Of a stretch of DNA of 64,000 nt, positions 41,950 through 50,588 are shown piece after piece. The first letter of the stretch is position 1; every line of letters starts with the position of its first letter. Both the position numbers and the translations under genes were made by a program. The stretch spans positions 81,653 through 145,652 of the forward strand of contig NZ_KE386886.1 in NCBI RefSeq assembly GCF_000429325.1, read 5' to 3'. Source of the stretch: Fundidesulfovibrio putealis DSM 16056 (GTDB taxonomy: Bacteria; Desulfobacterota; Desulfovibrionia; Desulfovibrionales; Desulfovibrionaceae). The notes beneath the pieces were generated by a model that was not told the origin of the DNA, ran no database searches, and saw only the letters and a list, made by a program, of their open reading frames with translations.

Positions 41950-42476
41950 GCGGCCCCCCGCTCCTTGATACTTGTGATGAGTTGCCCGACGAACGCCTTC
42001 GCCCCGGCCTCGTCGTCCGCGCCTGGAGCCCAAGCCGGAACGACCATGTTCCCGGCGCGGAACGGACCGGTGACGGCTTCCTGAAACACGAACACGTCCG
42101 ATTCAAAAATAAGGCTGTGGCAGACGCCAGCCGGAATCCGGCAGGAGAACGCCCGCCCCGTGCCCGGCTCGCCCAGAGGCAAAACGTCCGAGACCCCGCC
42201 CTGCCCGTCGAACACCACAAGGCTGGCCGCCCCGGAGACCACCTGCAGCGACTCGTCCTTGTCCACATGGAAATGGGGCGGCACGTACACGTCCGCCAGG
42301 TGCGCGATGAGCATCCCGTGCAGCAGGCTCTCCGGGCCGGGATGAAAACAGACCCGGCACCGGCCCGACCCGTTGGCCCTGGCCTGCTCCACCAGAAAGT
42401 CCACCATGCGCCCGTCCGCCGCGCCAAGGCCGCTTTCGGCGTAATAGACCTGCGGGTTCACCATCCTGAGGTTCAC
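41946..42476 (-). CDS. WbuC-like cupin-fold protein
   Basis: A 176-residue protein. The cupin motif PPHFHVDKDESLQVVSG, with VVFDGQGGVSDVLPLG after it, fits the WbuC family of small cupin metalloproteins found in O-antigen loci. The start is probably the GTG at 42476, with GGAG just upstream; an ATG at 42464 is a shorter alternative. The next gene upstream stops only 8 bp before. The HxH pair in PHFHVD and a downstream His could bind metal. The reaction is unknown; in O-antigen clusters such proteins are thought to act as sugar-modifying or regulatory enzymes. Confidence 0.65.
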   Translation of the reverse strand: MNLRMVNPQVYYAESGLGAADGRMVDFLVEQARANGSGRCRVCFHPGPESLLHGMLIAHLADVYVPPHFHVDKDESLQVVSGAASLVVFDGQGGVSDVLPLGEPGTGRAFSCRIPAGVCHSLIFESDVFVFQEAVTGPFRAGNMVVPAWAPGADDEAGAKAFVGQLITSIKERGAA

Positions 42477-42484
42477 GGCGCTCC

Positions 42485-43555
42485 TCACACGAAGGCCAGA
42501 TGGTCCCGGTCGGCTTCCAGGAACTCCAGCACGAGGCTGTTCTTGCCGTTGGCCACGCAGTGGTGCGAGCAATGGCGTGAGGGGTCTATCGTGAAGAACT
42601 TGTCCTTCCCGTCCATCCAGAAGTCCCGGAAACGCCTCTCCCTGATGGAGCCCAGAAGTCCGCAGCCGAGGTTGTAGGCCTTGTCCTGGCAGGAATAGAC
42701 GTTCAGGTCCGCCCCGACCACGGTGAGCAACTGCAGGTACGGACACCACGTGTAGGGTTTGGTGAACTTCTCGTCCAGCAGGTGGTAGCTGTCGAATATC
42801 TCGAAATCCGGCCCGGCCAGCTCGTTTTTGGCGCGCTCGGCCTGGAGCTTCACCTCGGTGAGGATGGGGGCGTGGTAGGCGTTGTTCTCTGCCGCGTCGT
42901 TGCTGATGATGCAGGGGCCGTACTTCACGGAATCCACCCCCACGTCCCGCAGCCTAGCGGTCAGGTCGTAAATATAGGGCGCGTTGTCCTTGTCGATCAC
43001 CAGGCTCACCCCCAGGAAACAGGAGCCCCCGAGGCGCTTGAAGGCCTCCATGTTCGCGAGCACCTTAGCGAACTCGTTGCGGCCCACCCCCCGGTAGGCC
43101 GCGTAGCTGTCCGCGTCCCAGCCGTCCATGGAGACCCGCAGCCACGACCCATGTTCGGCGAGGGCCTCGGCGGCTTCGCCGCGCAGCAGCGCGCCGTTGG
43201 TCAGGGAGGCGGTCTTCACGCCCCCGGCGGCCAGCCCGCGCACGCACTCCGCCAGATGGGGCCAGCAGAAGGGGTCGCCCCCTCCGGAAAAGGTCACGGC
43301 CTTGACCCCCATGCTGGTAAAGTCTTCGACCAGTTCCAGCATCTTCCCGCGCGAGACCGTGGCCCTGGGGTCCATGTCCTGGCCCAGTTGCAGGTTCGCC
43401 GCGCGGTAGGCGCAGTAGCGGCAGTTGTGGGAGCAGACGTTGGTCGGCTTGAACCGTATGTGCAGGGGCGCGTGGACCTGACCTGATTCGCGCGGCAACG
43501 CCCCCACTACGTCGGGAAAATGGAAGGCCTTGAGTTTCGTGTATTTGATGGCCAT
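42485..43555 (-). CDS. Radical SAM protein with SPASM-like C-terminus
   Basis: A 356-residue enzyme. The cluster motif CSHNCRYC follows FKPTNV, and the SAM motif is TFSGGGDPFCWP. The C-terminal half has a Cys-rich set (CPYLQLL, CQDKAYNLGC, CSHHC) fitting an auxiliary Fe-S cluster. Architecture resembles the enzyme at 32845, but the sequences are clearly different. It is co-transcribed with methyltransferases and transketolase-like subunits, so it may modify a sugar or an activated precursor. Exact reaction unknown. Confidence 0.85.
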   Translation of the reverse strand: MAIKYTKLKAFHFPDVVGALPRESGQVHAPLHIRFKPTNVCSHNCRYCAYRAANLQLGQDMDPRATVSRGKMLELVEDFTSMGVKAVTFSGGGDPFCWPHLAECVRGLAAGGVKTASLTNGALLRGEAAEALAEHGSWLRVSMDGWDADSYAAYRGVGRNEFAKVLANMEAFKRLGGSCFLGVSLVIDKDNAPYIYDLTARLRDVGVDSVKYGPCIISNDAAENNAYHAPILTEVKLQAERAKNELAGPDFEIFDSYHLLDEKFTKPYTWCPYLQLLTVVGADLNVYSCQDKAYNLGCGLLGSIRERRFRDFWMDGKDKFFTIDPSRHCSHHCVANGKNSLVLEFLEADRDHLAFV

Positions 43556-43562
43556 GGCAACC

Positions 43563-44225
43563 TTACTCGAAGTAGATGAATTCGTAATCGCCGCGATATC
43601 CGCTCTGGCCGAAGAACCATACCCAGTCCTCCGGGGCCATGAACGTCTCGCAGGTCAATGCCCAGCACTGGAGGTTGGTCAGCTCCGCCTCGTCGCGGAA
43701 ACTCTCCAGCACCACATACCCGTCCCGCGCGACCCGCGACAATTCGCCGAGCGCGCCGTGCGCCGTGCGCGGGGGGAGGTTGAAAAGCGTCATGACCGAC
43801 AGGGCCAGGTCGAACTCCCCGTCCCGGTACGGCAGCGGCTGGGCGGCGTCGTGCAGGCGCAGCGAGTCCCTGATCTCCGGCTTGGCGTTTTCCAGGGCGT
43901 AGGACGAGACGTCCAGACCGGCCAGGCGCGCCCCCGGCAGCAGGAGGCTCAATTCGTAGAGCAGGTAGCCCTTGCCGCACCCCACGTCGAGCACGCCGGA
44001 ACCGACGTGGAGCCCGTAGCGCTCCACCAGCGCCCTGGCCACGGGAGCCCAGCGGCCATCGTAGGAGTGGCCGCCGTACCCGAAGCGGCGGTCGCCGTCC
44101 CAGTAGTCCTGCCCGTAGCGCTTGGCCACGCGCATGCACTCGGGCTTTTCTGGAGACATGCGCTCCAGATAGTTGCGCCGGGTGCGGGTGTGCAGCGGGG
44201 TGACGATGGAGACCAGTTCGCCCAT
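43563..44225 (-). CDS. Class I SAM-dependent methyltransferase
   Basis: A 220-residue protein. Its ATG at 44225 shares one base with the stop of the transketolase subunit gene and has AGGAGG just upstream. The SAM-binding motif is GVLDVGCGKGYLLYEL at about 87-102, with GLDVSSYAL and LALSVMTLFNLPP. No zinc module is present. It might O- or N-methylate a pathway intermediate; no substrate clue is seen. Confidence 0.85.
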   Translation of the reverse strand: MGELVSIVTPLHTRTRRNYLERMSPEKPECMRVAKRYGQDYWDGDRRFGYGGHSYDGRWAPVARALVERYGLHVGSGVLDVGCGKGYLLYELSLLLPGARLAGLDVSSYALENAKPEIRDSLRLHDAAQPLPYRDGEFDLALSVMTLFNLPPRTAHGALGELSRVARDGYVVLESFRDEAELTNLQCWALTCETFMAPEDWVWFFGQSGYRGDYEFIYFE

Positions 44226-45166
44226 CAGGACCTCCTGGCGCGCGGGCCGGACAGTAGCGCCCGGGCCGCTTCCGCCGCGCGGGCGGGCGTAAGCCCGAAA
44301 TGCTCCAGCAGCTCGTCCTGGGAGCCGTAATGCCCGGACGGCTCGTCGGGAAGCCCCATGCGATGAAGCGCGGGGGGAATGAACTGCGCTTCGGCCAGGA
44401 GCTCCGCCACCGCCCCGCCCAGACCGCCCGAGAGAACGCCTTCCTCGATTGAGACCACGGCCCGCGCCCGGCTGGCCGCGTCGAGGATGGCCTCCCGGTC
44501 CAGGGGTTTCACCGTGTGGCAGTGCAGCACGGTTGCGCTCACGCCGCCGCCCGCCAGCATGTCCGCCGCGTCCAGGGCGATGCGCGCGGCGATCCCGGTG
44601 GTGACGAAGAGGACCTCGCCGCCCTCGCGCAGCATGCTGGCCTTGCCGTACTGCGCAGGAGCGGCCAGCGTGCTGACGACCCTGTCCCCCCCCTTGGCCA
44701 GGCGGATGTAGACTGGCCCGTCCTGGTCGAGTGTCTGGGGCATGAGGGCGCGCATCTGCTGCGCGTCGCACGGCGCCAGGATGCTGAGCCCCGGCAGGGA
44801 GCGCAGGCTGGACAGGTCCTCCACGGCCATGTGCGTGGGGCCGAGGGGGGAATAGACGAGCCCGCCCCCGCTGCCGATCAGGCGGACCTTGGCCTTGTGC
44901 AGGCAGAGGTCCAGGTAGATCTGCTCGAAGGCGCGCCGCGCCAGGAAGACCCCTATGGTGTTGAGGTAGACGACGCGCCCCTCCATGGCCAGCCCGGCGG
45001 CCATGCCCAGCAAGGCCTGCTCGCTTATGCCTTCCATCAGGAACCGCCCGGGCATCTCGGCGCGCATGGCGTCCAGGGACCCCGCGCCCAGGTCGGAGCC
45101 GATGAACATGACGCGCTCGTCGGCCTTGGCCAGCTCATGAACCATTTCCAGGCAGGCCTTACGCAT
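44225..45166 (-). CDS. Transketolase-like C-terminal subunit
   Basis: A 313-residue protein covering the pyrimidine-binding and C-terminal domains of transketolase/DXS-type enzymes: VMFIGSDLGAGSLDAM, the glutamate-bearing MEGISEQALLGMAAGLAM, and the terminal VVSIEEGVLSGGLGGAVAELL. It forms the second half of a split transketolase together with the gene at 45159. It contains an 8-G run on its coding strand near 44686-44693. Split transketolases in surface-glycan clusters are thought to transfer two-carbon units to unusual sugars, which fits the location. Confidence 0.85.
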   Translation of the reverse strand: MRKACLEMVHELAKADERVMFIGSDLGAGSLDAMRAEMPGRFLMEGISEQALLGMAAGLAMEGRVVYLNTIGVFLARRAFEQIYLDLCLHKAKVRLIGSGGGLVYSPLGPTHMAVEDLSSLRSLPGLSILAPCDAQQMRALMPQTLDQDGPVYIRLAKGGDRVVSTLAAPAQYGKASMLREGGEVLFVTTGIAARIALDAADMLAGGGVSATVLHCHTVKPLDREAILDAASRARAVVSIEEGVLSGGLGGAVAELLAEAQFIPPALHRMGLPDEPSGHYGSQDELLEHFGLTPARAAEAARALLSGPRARRS

Positions 45167-45986
45167 GACATTTCTCCATGGCCTCGGCGAGGGACGCGCA
45201 CTGCTGGTCGTCGAGCCTGCTCTTGTGGTGCCAGGCGGGGTTGTTCTCCGCCGGGGGGATGCCGCAGCCCTTCACAGTGCGGCAGATGAGTGCACTGGGG
45301 CGTCCGGCGTCGAACGGCAGGGCGGCGAAGGCGCTCTCCAGGGCGGGGACGTCGTGTCCGTCCACCTCGCGGACGCGGAACCCGAAGGCTTCCCACTTGG
45401 CGGCCAGCGGCTCCAGCGGGCAGACCTCCTCCACCGGGCCGTAGGACTGCTGGGAATTGGCGTCCACCACCACGCAGAGGTTGGAGAGCCCATGCTTGGC
45501 GGCGTGCAGCGCGGCCTCCCACACGGAGCCCTCCTGGCATTCGCCGTCCCCCATCACCACGAAAACCCGCTGGGAAAGACCGGCCAGCCTGGCGTGAAGC
45601 GCCATGCCCAGCCCAAGGGGCAGGCCGTGCCCCAGGCTGCCGGTGTAGGCCTCCACGCCTGGCACCTTGGGATCGGGGTGGCCTCCGAGAATCCCGTCGA
45701 AGCGGCAGAAACGCTCAAGCTCGCTCTTGGGGAAGAATCCTTTGTCCGCAAGAAGCACGAACAGCGCCAGGCAGCCGTGCCCCTTGGACAGGATCATCCT
45801 GTCGCGTCCCGCCCACCTGGGCAGGGCCGGGTCGTAACGCAGCACGCCGTCGTAGAGCACGCGCAGGATCTCCATCAGCGACAAAGACGGTCCCACGTGC
45901 CCCCTTCCCGCACAGGCCAGCGTGCCCAGCAGCACGCGACGCAGTTCCAGGGAGCGGGCATCCAGGCGGATTGGTTCGGCGCTCAC
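45159..45986 (-). CDS. Transketolase-like N-terminal subunit
   Basis: A 275-residue protein with the ThDP-binding domain: SKGHGCLALF and GSLGHGLPLGLGMA, then the metal motif GDGECQEGSVWEAA ending in DAN. The stop overlaps the following subunit by 8 bp, so the two should assemble one-to-one. A complete transketolase is usually one ~660-residue chain; the split form totals about 588. Its substrates are unknown, but it may add a two-carbon unit to an aldose or ketosugar in this glycan pathway. Confidence 0.85.
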   Translation of the reverse strand: MSAEPIRLDARSLELRRVLLGTLACAGRGHVGPSLSLMEILRVLYDGVLRYDPALPRWAGRDRMILSKGHGCLALFVLLADKGFFPKSELERFCRFDGILGGHPDPKVPGVEAYTGSLGHGLPLGLGMALHARLAGLSQRVFVVMGDGECQEGSVWEAALHAAKHGLSNLCVVVDANSQQSYGPVEEVCPLEPLAAKWEAFGFRVREVDGHDVPALESAFAALPFDAGRPSALICRTVKGCGIPPAENNPAWHHKSRLDDQQCASLAEAMEKCHA

Positions 45987-47005
45987 TCGAAGTCTCCTTC
46001 AGATATCCCCTGGCGGGCCAGGGCGAGCATGTTCCTGGCCGCGTCCAGGCGGACGGCGGCGATGCCGGGGTCCGCGTGATGGCCGGGCAGGAACGGATTG
46101 AGCATGATGGCGCACCAGGCAAGGGCAGCCACCGGGTATAGCGCGGCGAGCCTGCCCGCCAGGCCGGGATCGCCCTGCGCGTAGAGGCGCACGGTCCGCT
46201 TCACGAAATCCGTCCGCTGGGCGGGGCGCATGCGGTTTCCGGGGTGCAGCAGCACGTCGCACAGCATCTTGGCCGGGTCGTCGCGCCCGAAATATTCGAA
46301 GTCGAGAAAACAGACTGACCCGTCCGTCCTGACCAGGGCGTTATGAAATCCCAGGTCCGACGGGCTGAGCGTCCAGGGTCCGGCGACCGGCTCGCCCTGC
46401 GCGAACGCCTTCAGGGCGGGGACCAGCTCGGCGCGCACGAACCGGAGCATGTCTCCGTGGTCGCTCCGCTCGGCCTCGACCTCCAGCAGTGCCTGGAACC
46501 TCAGGGCTGTGCCGCGCGAGAGCGGCCCCCAGCCGGGGCAGGCGTCGGGACAGTCCTCCCAGGCCTCCCCGGTCTCCCGCAGGACCGAAGCGGACGCCGG
46601 AGGCAGGCAGGCCGCGCCCTCCAGACGCGAATAGCCCCGGAGCCTCTCCAGGAAGGCGAGCATCTCGTCCAGGTGCGCCTCTCCCGGCTGGTGCACGGGC
46701 TCACCGAGGACGTACTCATAGATGCCGACCTGGGCCTCGTCGTCCCTGGCCACCGGCCTGGGCACTGCCGTCTCGCCGCGCGCCTCCAGGAAGCCCAGGG
46801 CGGAAAACTCCACATCCAGGCGGCTTCGGCCTTCCGCAGTGGGCGCGGGATACACCTTGGCCGCCAGCCGTTCCCCTCCGGCAAGGGACAGCAGGAAGAC
46901 GCGGCTGTTGCCGCCGTTTCCCGCCGCTGCAACAGACGCGCCGGATAGCCCCAGGCGGGTAAGCGCCATCAGAAGGTTGGATTCTGCCCGGTCAGCCGAC
47001 ACCAT
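45983..47005 (-). CDS. Aminoglycoside-phosphotransferase-fold kinase, probable sugar kinase
   Basis: A 340-residue protein of the APH/choline kinase fold. The lysine region is RLAAKVYP. The catalytic loop reads SPSDLGFHNAL, where the usual HGD is PSD, keeping the catalytic Asp and the Asn. The DFG equivalent is FLDFEYFG. It overlaps the next gene downstream by 4 bp and the upstream HAD gene by 37 bp. It is probably a small-molecule kinase producing a phosphorylated sugar for the operon's transketolase or cytidylyltransferase. Confidence 0.7.
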   Translation of the reverse strand: MVSADRAESNLLMALTRLGLSGASVAAAGNGGNSRVFLLSLAGGERLAAKVYPAPTAEGRSRLDVEFSALGFLEARGETAVPRPVARDDEAQVGIYEYVLGEPVHQPGEAHLDEMLAFLERLRGYSRLEGAACLPPASASVLRETGEAWEDCPDACPGWGPLSRGTALRFQALLEVEAERSDHGDMLRFVRAELVPALKAFAQGEPVAGPWTLSPSDLGFHNALVRTDGSVCFLDFEYFGRDDPAKMLCDVLLHPGNRMRPAQRTDFVKRTVRLYAQGDPGLAGRLAALYPVAALAWCAIMLNPFLPGHHADPGIAAVRLDAARNMLALARQGISEGDFE

Positions 47006-47601
47006 ACGTCTCTCCAGGAGCCCGCCCGGCCAACCCCTGCCGGGGTGATGACCGTGCCGGTTTGGTCATACAAAATCCGGGCCACTCCTTCCGGAAAGCA
47101 TTCGTGACCCAACACTTCAGGAAGGTCGTCAAGAAAGTGGGTGGGGTTGAGGGCTGCAATGCGCGCGAGCTTCTCCTGCCGGGTCTGCTCGAAAAAAACG
47201 CTGCCTGGGTCCAGCGGACCGCCAGGATGCAGGAGGTTCTTCGCCTCCAGGCAGGTCATGGCCGCCTCCCGCAGGTCCACATGCCCGAACGGGTGGTGGG
47301 CGTGCCGGGTCTTGTGGCTCACCACCGCCAGCCGCGCCCCGGACGCCGCGAGCGCCTCCAGGCACTGCCTGGCCTGGGGAGCCACCTCGGCCTCCTGGAT
47401 ACGCTCGCCGTAGACCTCGGCCTGGAGTTCGCGCCAGAGGCTCTCGCCATCGGGAAGCGCCCGCACCACGCGGCGGACAGCGTTCTTGTCCGCCGCCACA
47501 TCCGGGGAGACGAGCCCCTTTTCCAGCGCCAGGGTCCGGAAAAGGCTGCCGTACAGGATGAGCGTGTTGTCCAGGTCCGAGGCCAGAAACAGAGGGAGCA
47601 T
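46969..47601 (-). CDS. HAD superfamily phosphatase-like protein
   Basis: A 210-residue protein. The catalytic DLDNTLI motif (residues 9-15; DxDxT) is followed by VVSHKT (motif II Ser/Thr position) and LDDLPEVL (motif IV acidic pair) near the end. It should hydrolyse a phosphate ester in the cytoplasm. It is first in the minus-strand operon, only 46 bp from the divergent NeuA gene, so a compact divergent promoter is expected there. Kinase next to phosphatase suggests a phospho-intermediate. Confidence 0.75.
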   Translation of the reverse strand: MLPLFLASDLDNTLILYGSLFRTLALEKGLVSPDVAADKNAVRRVVRALPDGESLWRELQAEVYGERIQEAEVAPQARQCLEALAASGARLAVVSHKTRHAHHPFGHVDLREAAMTCLEAKNLLHPGGPLDPGSVFFEQTRQEKLARIAALNPTHFLDDLPEVLGHECFPEGVARILYDQTGTVITPAGVGRAGSWRDVWCRLTGQNPTF

Positions 47602-47647
47602 GCCTTGTCAACCGTTCCTTTTTGAGGGTAGTTGATGCTGCATAAAA

Positions 47648-48364
47648 ATGCAGACCGAACAAACATTTCGCGGCCGGGTCGTCGCAGTCGTCACCGCCAG
47701 GGGGGGCTCCAAGGGCGTGCCCGGGAAAAATCTGCGCCTCCTGCGGGGCAGGCCGCTCATAGACTGGACCGTGGCGGCGGCGCTCGGGAGCGCCTCCCTC
47801 GCCCGGACCATCGTCTCCACCGACTGTGAAGCCATCGCCGGCGCGGCGCGTGAAGCCGGGGCGGAGGTTCCCTTCATACGCCCGCCGCACCTGGCCACGG
47901 ACACGGCCACCCAGCTGGAGGTGATCCGCCATGCCCTGGGCTGGCTGGCCGGACATGGTGAGTGCCCCGAATACGTGCTCACGCTCCAACCCACCTCCCC
48001 GCTACGCACCTCGCAGGACATCGACGCCGCCGTAGGGCTGGCCCTGTCGCACCGGGCGCGGGCCGTGGTCGGAGTCGCCCCGGTCCAGCATCACCCAAGC
48101 CTCATGCGCACCCTCGGTCCAGACGGCGGCCTGAGCCCCTATCTGGCCGACCCGGCGCACAACTCCAGACGCCAGGACCACGAGGCGCTGTATGCGATCA
48201 ACGGAGCCATCTACGTGAACCGCTGCGCGGACCTGCTCGAGTCCGGCCAGTTCAGCCCGGCTGGCGCGCTGGCGTACGTGATGCCTGCGGAACGCTCTAT
48301 AGACATTGACGAAGCCTGGCAATTCCAGGTGGCCGAAGCACTTCTGACCGGAGTCGCGCCATGA
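47648..48364 (+). CDS. neuA: CMP-nonulosonate synthetase (NeuA/LegF-like)
   Basis: A 238-residue acylneuraminate cytidylyltransferase. The CTP loop is VVTARGGSKGVPGKNL, followed by IVSTDCEAIAGAARE, LQPTSPLRTSQDIDAAV and the terminal ERSIDIDEAWQF. It activates a nonulosonic acid (sialic or legionaminic type) with CTP. It is immediately followed, by ATGA overlaps, by the synthase and the 2-epimerase genes. With LegB and LegC homologues nearby, the product may be CMP-legionaminate; a sialic acid is equally possible from this gene alone. Confidence 0.9.
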   Translation: MQTEQTFRGRVVAVVTARGGSKGVPGKNLRLLRGRPLIDWTVAAALGSASLARTIVSTDCEAIAGAAREAGAEVPFIRPPHLATDTATQLEVIRHALGWLAGHGECPEYVLTLQPTSPLRTSQDIDAAVGLALSHRARAVVGVAPVQHHPSLMRTLGPDGGLSPYLADPAHNSRRQDHEALYAINGAIYVNRCADLLESGQFSPAGALAYVMPAERSIDIDEAWQFQVAEALLTGVAP

Positions 48365-49419
48365 CCGCCTCCACCGTGGACTTGCGCCGCGTCGGTGAAC
48401 CCGGCCAGCCCTGCCTGATCATCGCGGAGGCGGGCGTCAACCACAACGGCGACATGGCCCTGGCCCTGAAGCTGGTGGACGCCGCCCGCCAGGCAGGCGC
48501 GGACGCGGTCAAGTTCCAGACTTTCAAGGCCTCGCTTTTGGCCTCGCGCAGTGCCCCCAAGGCAGCCTACCAGCTGCGCTCCACGGACGCTGGCGAGTCC
48601 CAGCAGGCCATGCTCGAGCGCCTCCAACTCTCCCGCGCGGACCACCTGCCGCTCATGGAGCGCTGCCACGCAGCCGGGATGGCCTTCCTGTCCTCGCCCT
48701 TCGACCTGGAAAGCCTCGCCCTGCTCGATTCGCTGGGCCTACCCGCCCTCAAGATACCCTCCGGCGAGATCACTAATCCGGAATTTCTCAAAGCCGCCGC
48801 CCGGCTGGGCAAACCCATCATCCTCTCCACCGGCATGTCCTGGCTGGGGGAGGTAGAGGCTGCCGTCCGGGCCATCGAGGACGCAGGAAACCCGCCACTG
48901 GTGCTGCTGCATTGCGTCAGCGCCTACCCATCCGACCCCGCCGACTCCAACCTGCGGGCCATGGAGACCCTGGCCAGGGCTTTCGGCAAGCCGGTGGGCT
49001 GGTCGGACCACACCATGGGCATCGAGACGTCCCTGGCCGCTGTGGCGCTCGGAGCCTGCGTGGTGGAAAAGCATTTCACGCTGGACTGCTCCATGCCCGG
49101 CCCGGACCACAGGGCCTCGCTCGAACCCGACGGACTGGCCGCCCTGGTGCGGGGGGTGCGCATCGTGGAGTCCGCGTTGGGCGACGGCCTCAAACGCCCG
49201 GCCCGGTCCGAGGCCGACACGGCCCGCGTGGCCCGCAAAAGCCTTACCGCCGCCCGGGACATCCGCGCGGGAGAGGCGCTGTCCGGGGCCATGGTGCTGG
49301 TCAGGCGTCCAGGCGACGGCTTGTCGCCCTCCTCCCTGGAGCTTCTGCTTGGCCGCCGCGCCGCCCAGGACATCCCGGAGGGGAGCCTCCTCAGCCTGGA
49401 CCACTTCACCAAGCCATGA
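48361..49419 (+). CDS. neuB: Nonulosonate synthase (NeuB/LegI-like)
   Basis: A 352-residue NeuB-family enzyme that condenses a 2-acetamido hexose with phosphoenolpyruvate. It begins its core with IIAEAGVNHNGDMALAL and has DAVKFQTFKA, LKIPSGEITNPEFL and STGMSW of the TIM barrel. The C-terminal antifreeze-like SAF domain is RKSLTAARDIRAGEAL onward. ATGA overlaps with the flanking genes indicate stoichiometric production. Confidence 0.9.
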   Translation: MTASTVDLRRVGEPGQPCLIIAEAGVNHNGDMALALKLVDAARQAGADAVKFQTFKASLLASRSAPKAAYQLRSTDAGESQQAMLERLQLSRADHLPLMERCHAAGMAFLSSPFDLESLALLDSLGLPALKIPSGEITNPEFLKAAARLGKPIILSTGMSWLGEVEAAVRAIEDAGNPPLVLLHCVSAYPSDPADSNLRAMETLARAFGKPVGWSDHTMGIETSLAAVALGACVVEKHFTLDCSMPGPDHRASLEPDGLAALVRGVRIVESALGDGLKRPARSEADTARVARKSLTAARDIRAGEALSGAMVLVRRPGDGLSPSSLELLLGRRAAQDIPEGSLLSLDHFTKP

Positions 49420-50588
49420 GGGCCATCGGCGTCCTTACCGGAGCGCGGGCCGACTACTCCATCTACCGCCCCATCCTGGCCGCAATGGCTGCGGACCCAA
49501 GGCTTCGCCCCCTGCTTTTCGTCACCGGAATGCACCTCTCCCCCGAGCACGGCATGACCGTCTCCGAGATCGAGGCGGACGGGTACGCCATCGCCGAGAG
49601 GATCGAATGCCTGCAAGGCTCGGATTCGCCCGGCGCGGTCGCCCAGGCCATGGGGCGCGCCCTCTCGGGCATGGCCCGAGCGCTTGAGCGCCACCGGCCA
49701 GACCTGCTTCTTGTGCTGGGGGACCGCTTCGAGATGTTCGCCGGGGCCTCGGCGGCGGTGCCGCTGTCCATCCCCCTGGCCCACGTCCACGGCGGCGAGG
49801 TGACCTACGGGGCCATGGACGAGAGCTTCCGCCACGCTATCACCAAGCTCTCCCACCTGCATTTTGCCAGCACCGCACGCTACGCCGAGCGCATCCTCCA
49901 GATGGGCGAGGAGCCCTGGCGGATCAAGGCTTGCGGCGCGCCTGCGCTGGACGGCCTGCTGTCCATGGAGCTTCCCGGAGCGGACGAGCTCTCCGCCGAG
50001 ATCGGGTTCGACTGCCGCCGCCCGTTCCTGCTGGTCACATTTCATCCCGCCACCCGCGACCCTCAAGATGCGGCGTCCCAGGCCGATATGTTTTTCAGCG
50101 CCCTGGCCCAGGCCAGGCTCCCCGTGCTGGCGACCGCGCCCAACGCCGACCCCGGCGGACGCGCGGCCCGGCGCGCCCTGGAGAAATTCGCCACGGACAA
50201 CCCCGACGTCATGATCATCGACCACCTGGGGGCCAGGCGATACGCCGCCTGCATGCGCTGCGCCGCAGCCATGGCCGGGAACTCCTCCAGCGGGATTATC
50301 GAGGCGGCCTCGTTCGAGCTGCCCGTGGTAAACGTCGGCTCGCGCCAGGAGGGCAGGATCAGGGCAGCCAACGTGCTGGACGCGCCGCTTGAGCCCACGG
50401 CCATGAGCAGCGCCTTGTCGCGAGCCCTGGCCCCGGAGTTCCGCGCCAGCCTCAAAGGACTGGTAAATCCCTACGGCCAGGGGAAGGCCTCGGCGACCAT
50501 AGTGGAAACCCTGGCTACGGTCGATCTCGGTCCGGGGCTTCTGCGCAAACTGTTTCACGACCTGCACCAGGGAGACCACAACCAGTGA
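49416..50588 (+). CDS. neuC: Hydrolysing UDP/GDP-sugar 2-epimerase (NeuC/LegG-like)
   Basis: A 390-residue GT-B-fold epimerase. VLTGARADYSIYRPIL is the N-terminal signature of hydrolysing 2-epimerases, and later VHGGEVTYGAMDESFRH and GNSSSGIIEAASF bind the nucleotide sugar. It would release ManNAc (NeuC) or 6-deoxy-diacetamidomannose (LegG). It starts at ATG 49416, overlapping the neuB stop. The presence of LegB/LegC homologues favours the GDP-linked Leg substrate. Confidence 0.9.
   Translation: MRAIGVLTGARADYSIYRPILAAMAADPRLRPLLFVTGMHLSPEHGMTVSEIEADGYAIAERIECLQGSDSPGAVAQAMGRALSGMARALERHRPDLLLVLGDRFEMFAGASAAVPLSIPLAHVHGGEVTYGAMDESFRHAITKLSHLHFASTARYAERILQMGEEPWRIKACGAPALDGLLSMELPGADELSAEIGFDCRRPFLLVTFHPATRDPQDAASQADMFFSALAQARLPVLATAPNADPGGRAARRALEKFATDNPDVMIIDHLGARRYAACMRCAAAMAGNSSSGIIEAASFELPVVNVGSRQEGRIRAANVLDAPLEPTAMSSALSRALAPEFRASLKGLVNPYGQGKASATIVETLATVDLGPGLLRKLFHDLHQGDHNQ

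Noticed and set aside
44686-44693. 8-bp G/C homopolymer in the transketolase C-subunit gene
   Set aside because: It is shorter than the 11-C tract and encodes Lys-Gly-Gly-Asp in a conserved part of the enzyme; such a run is common by chance in a genome of this composition.
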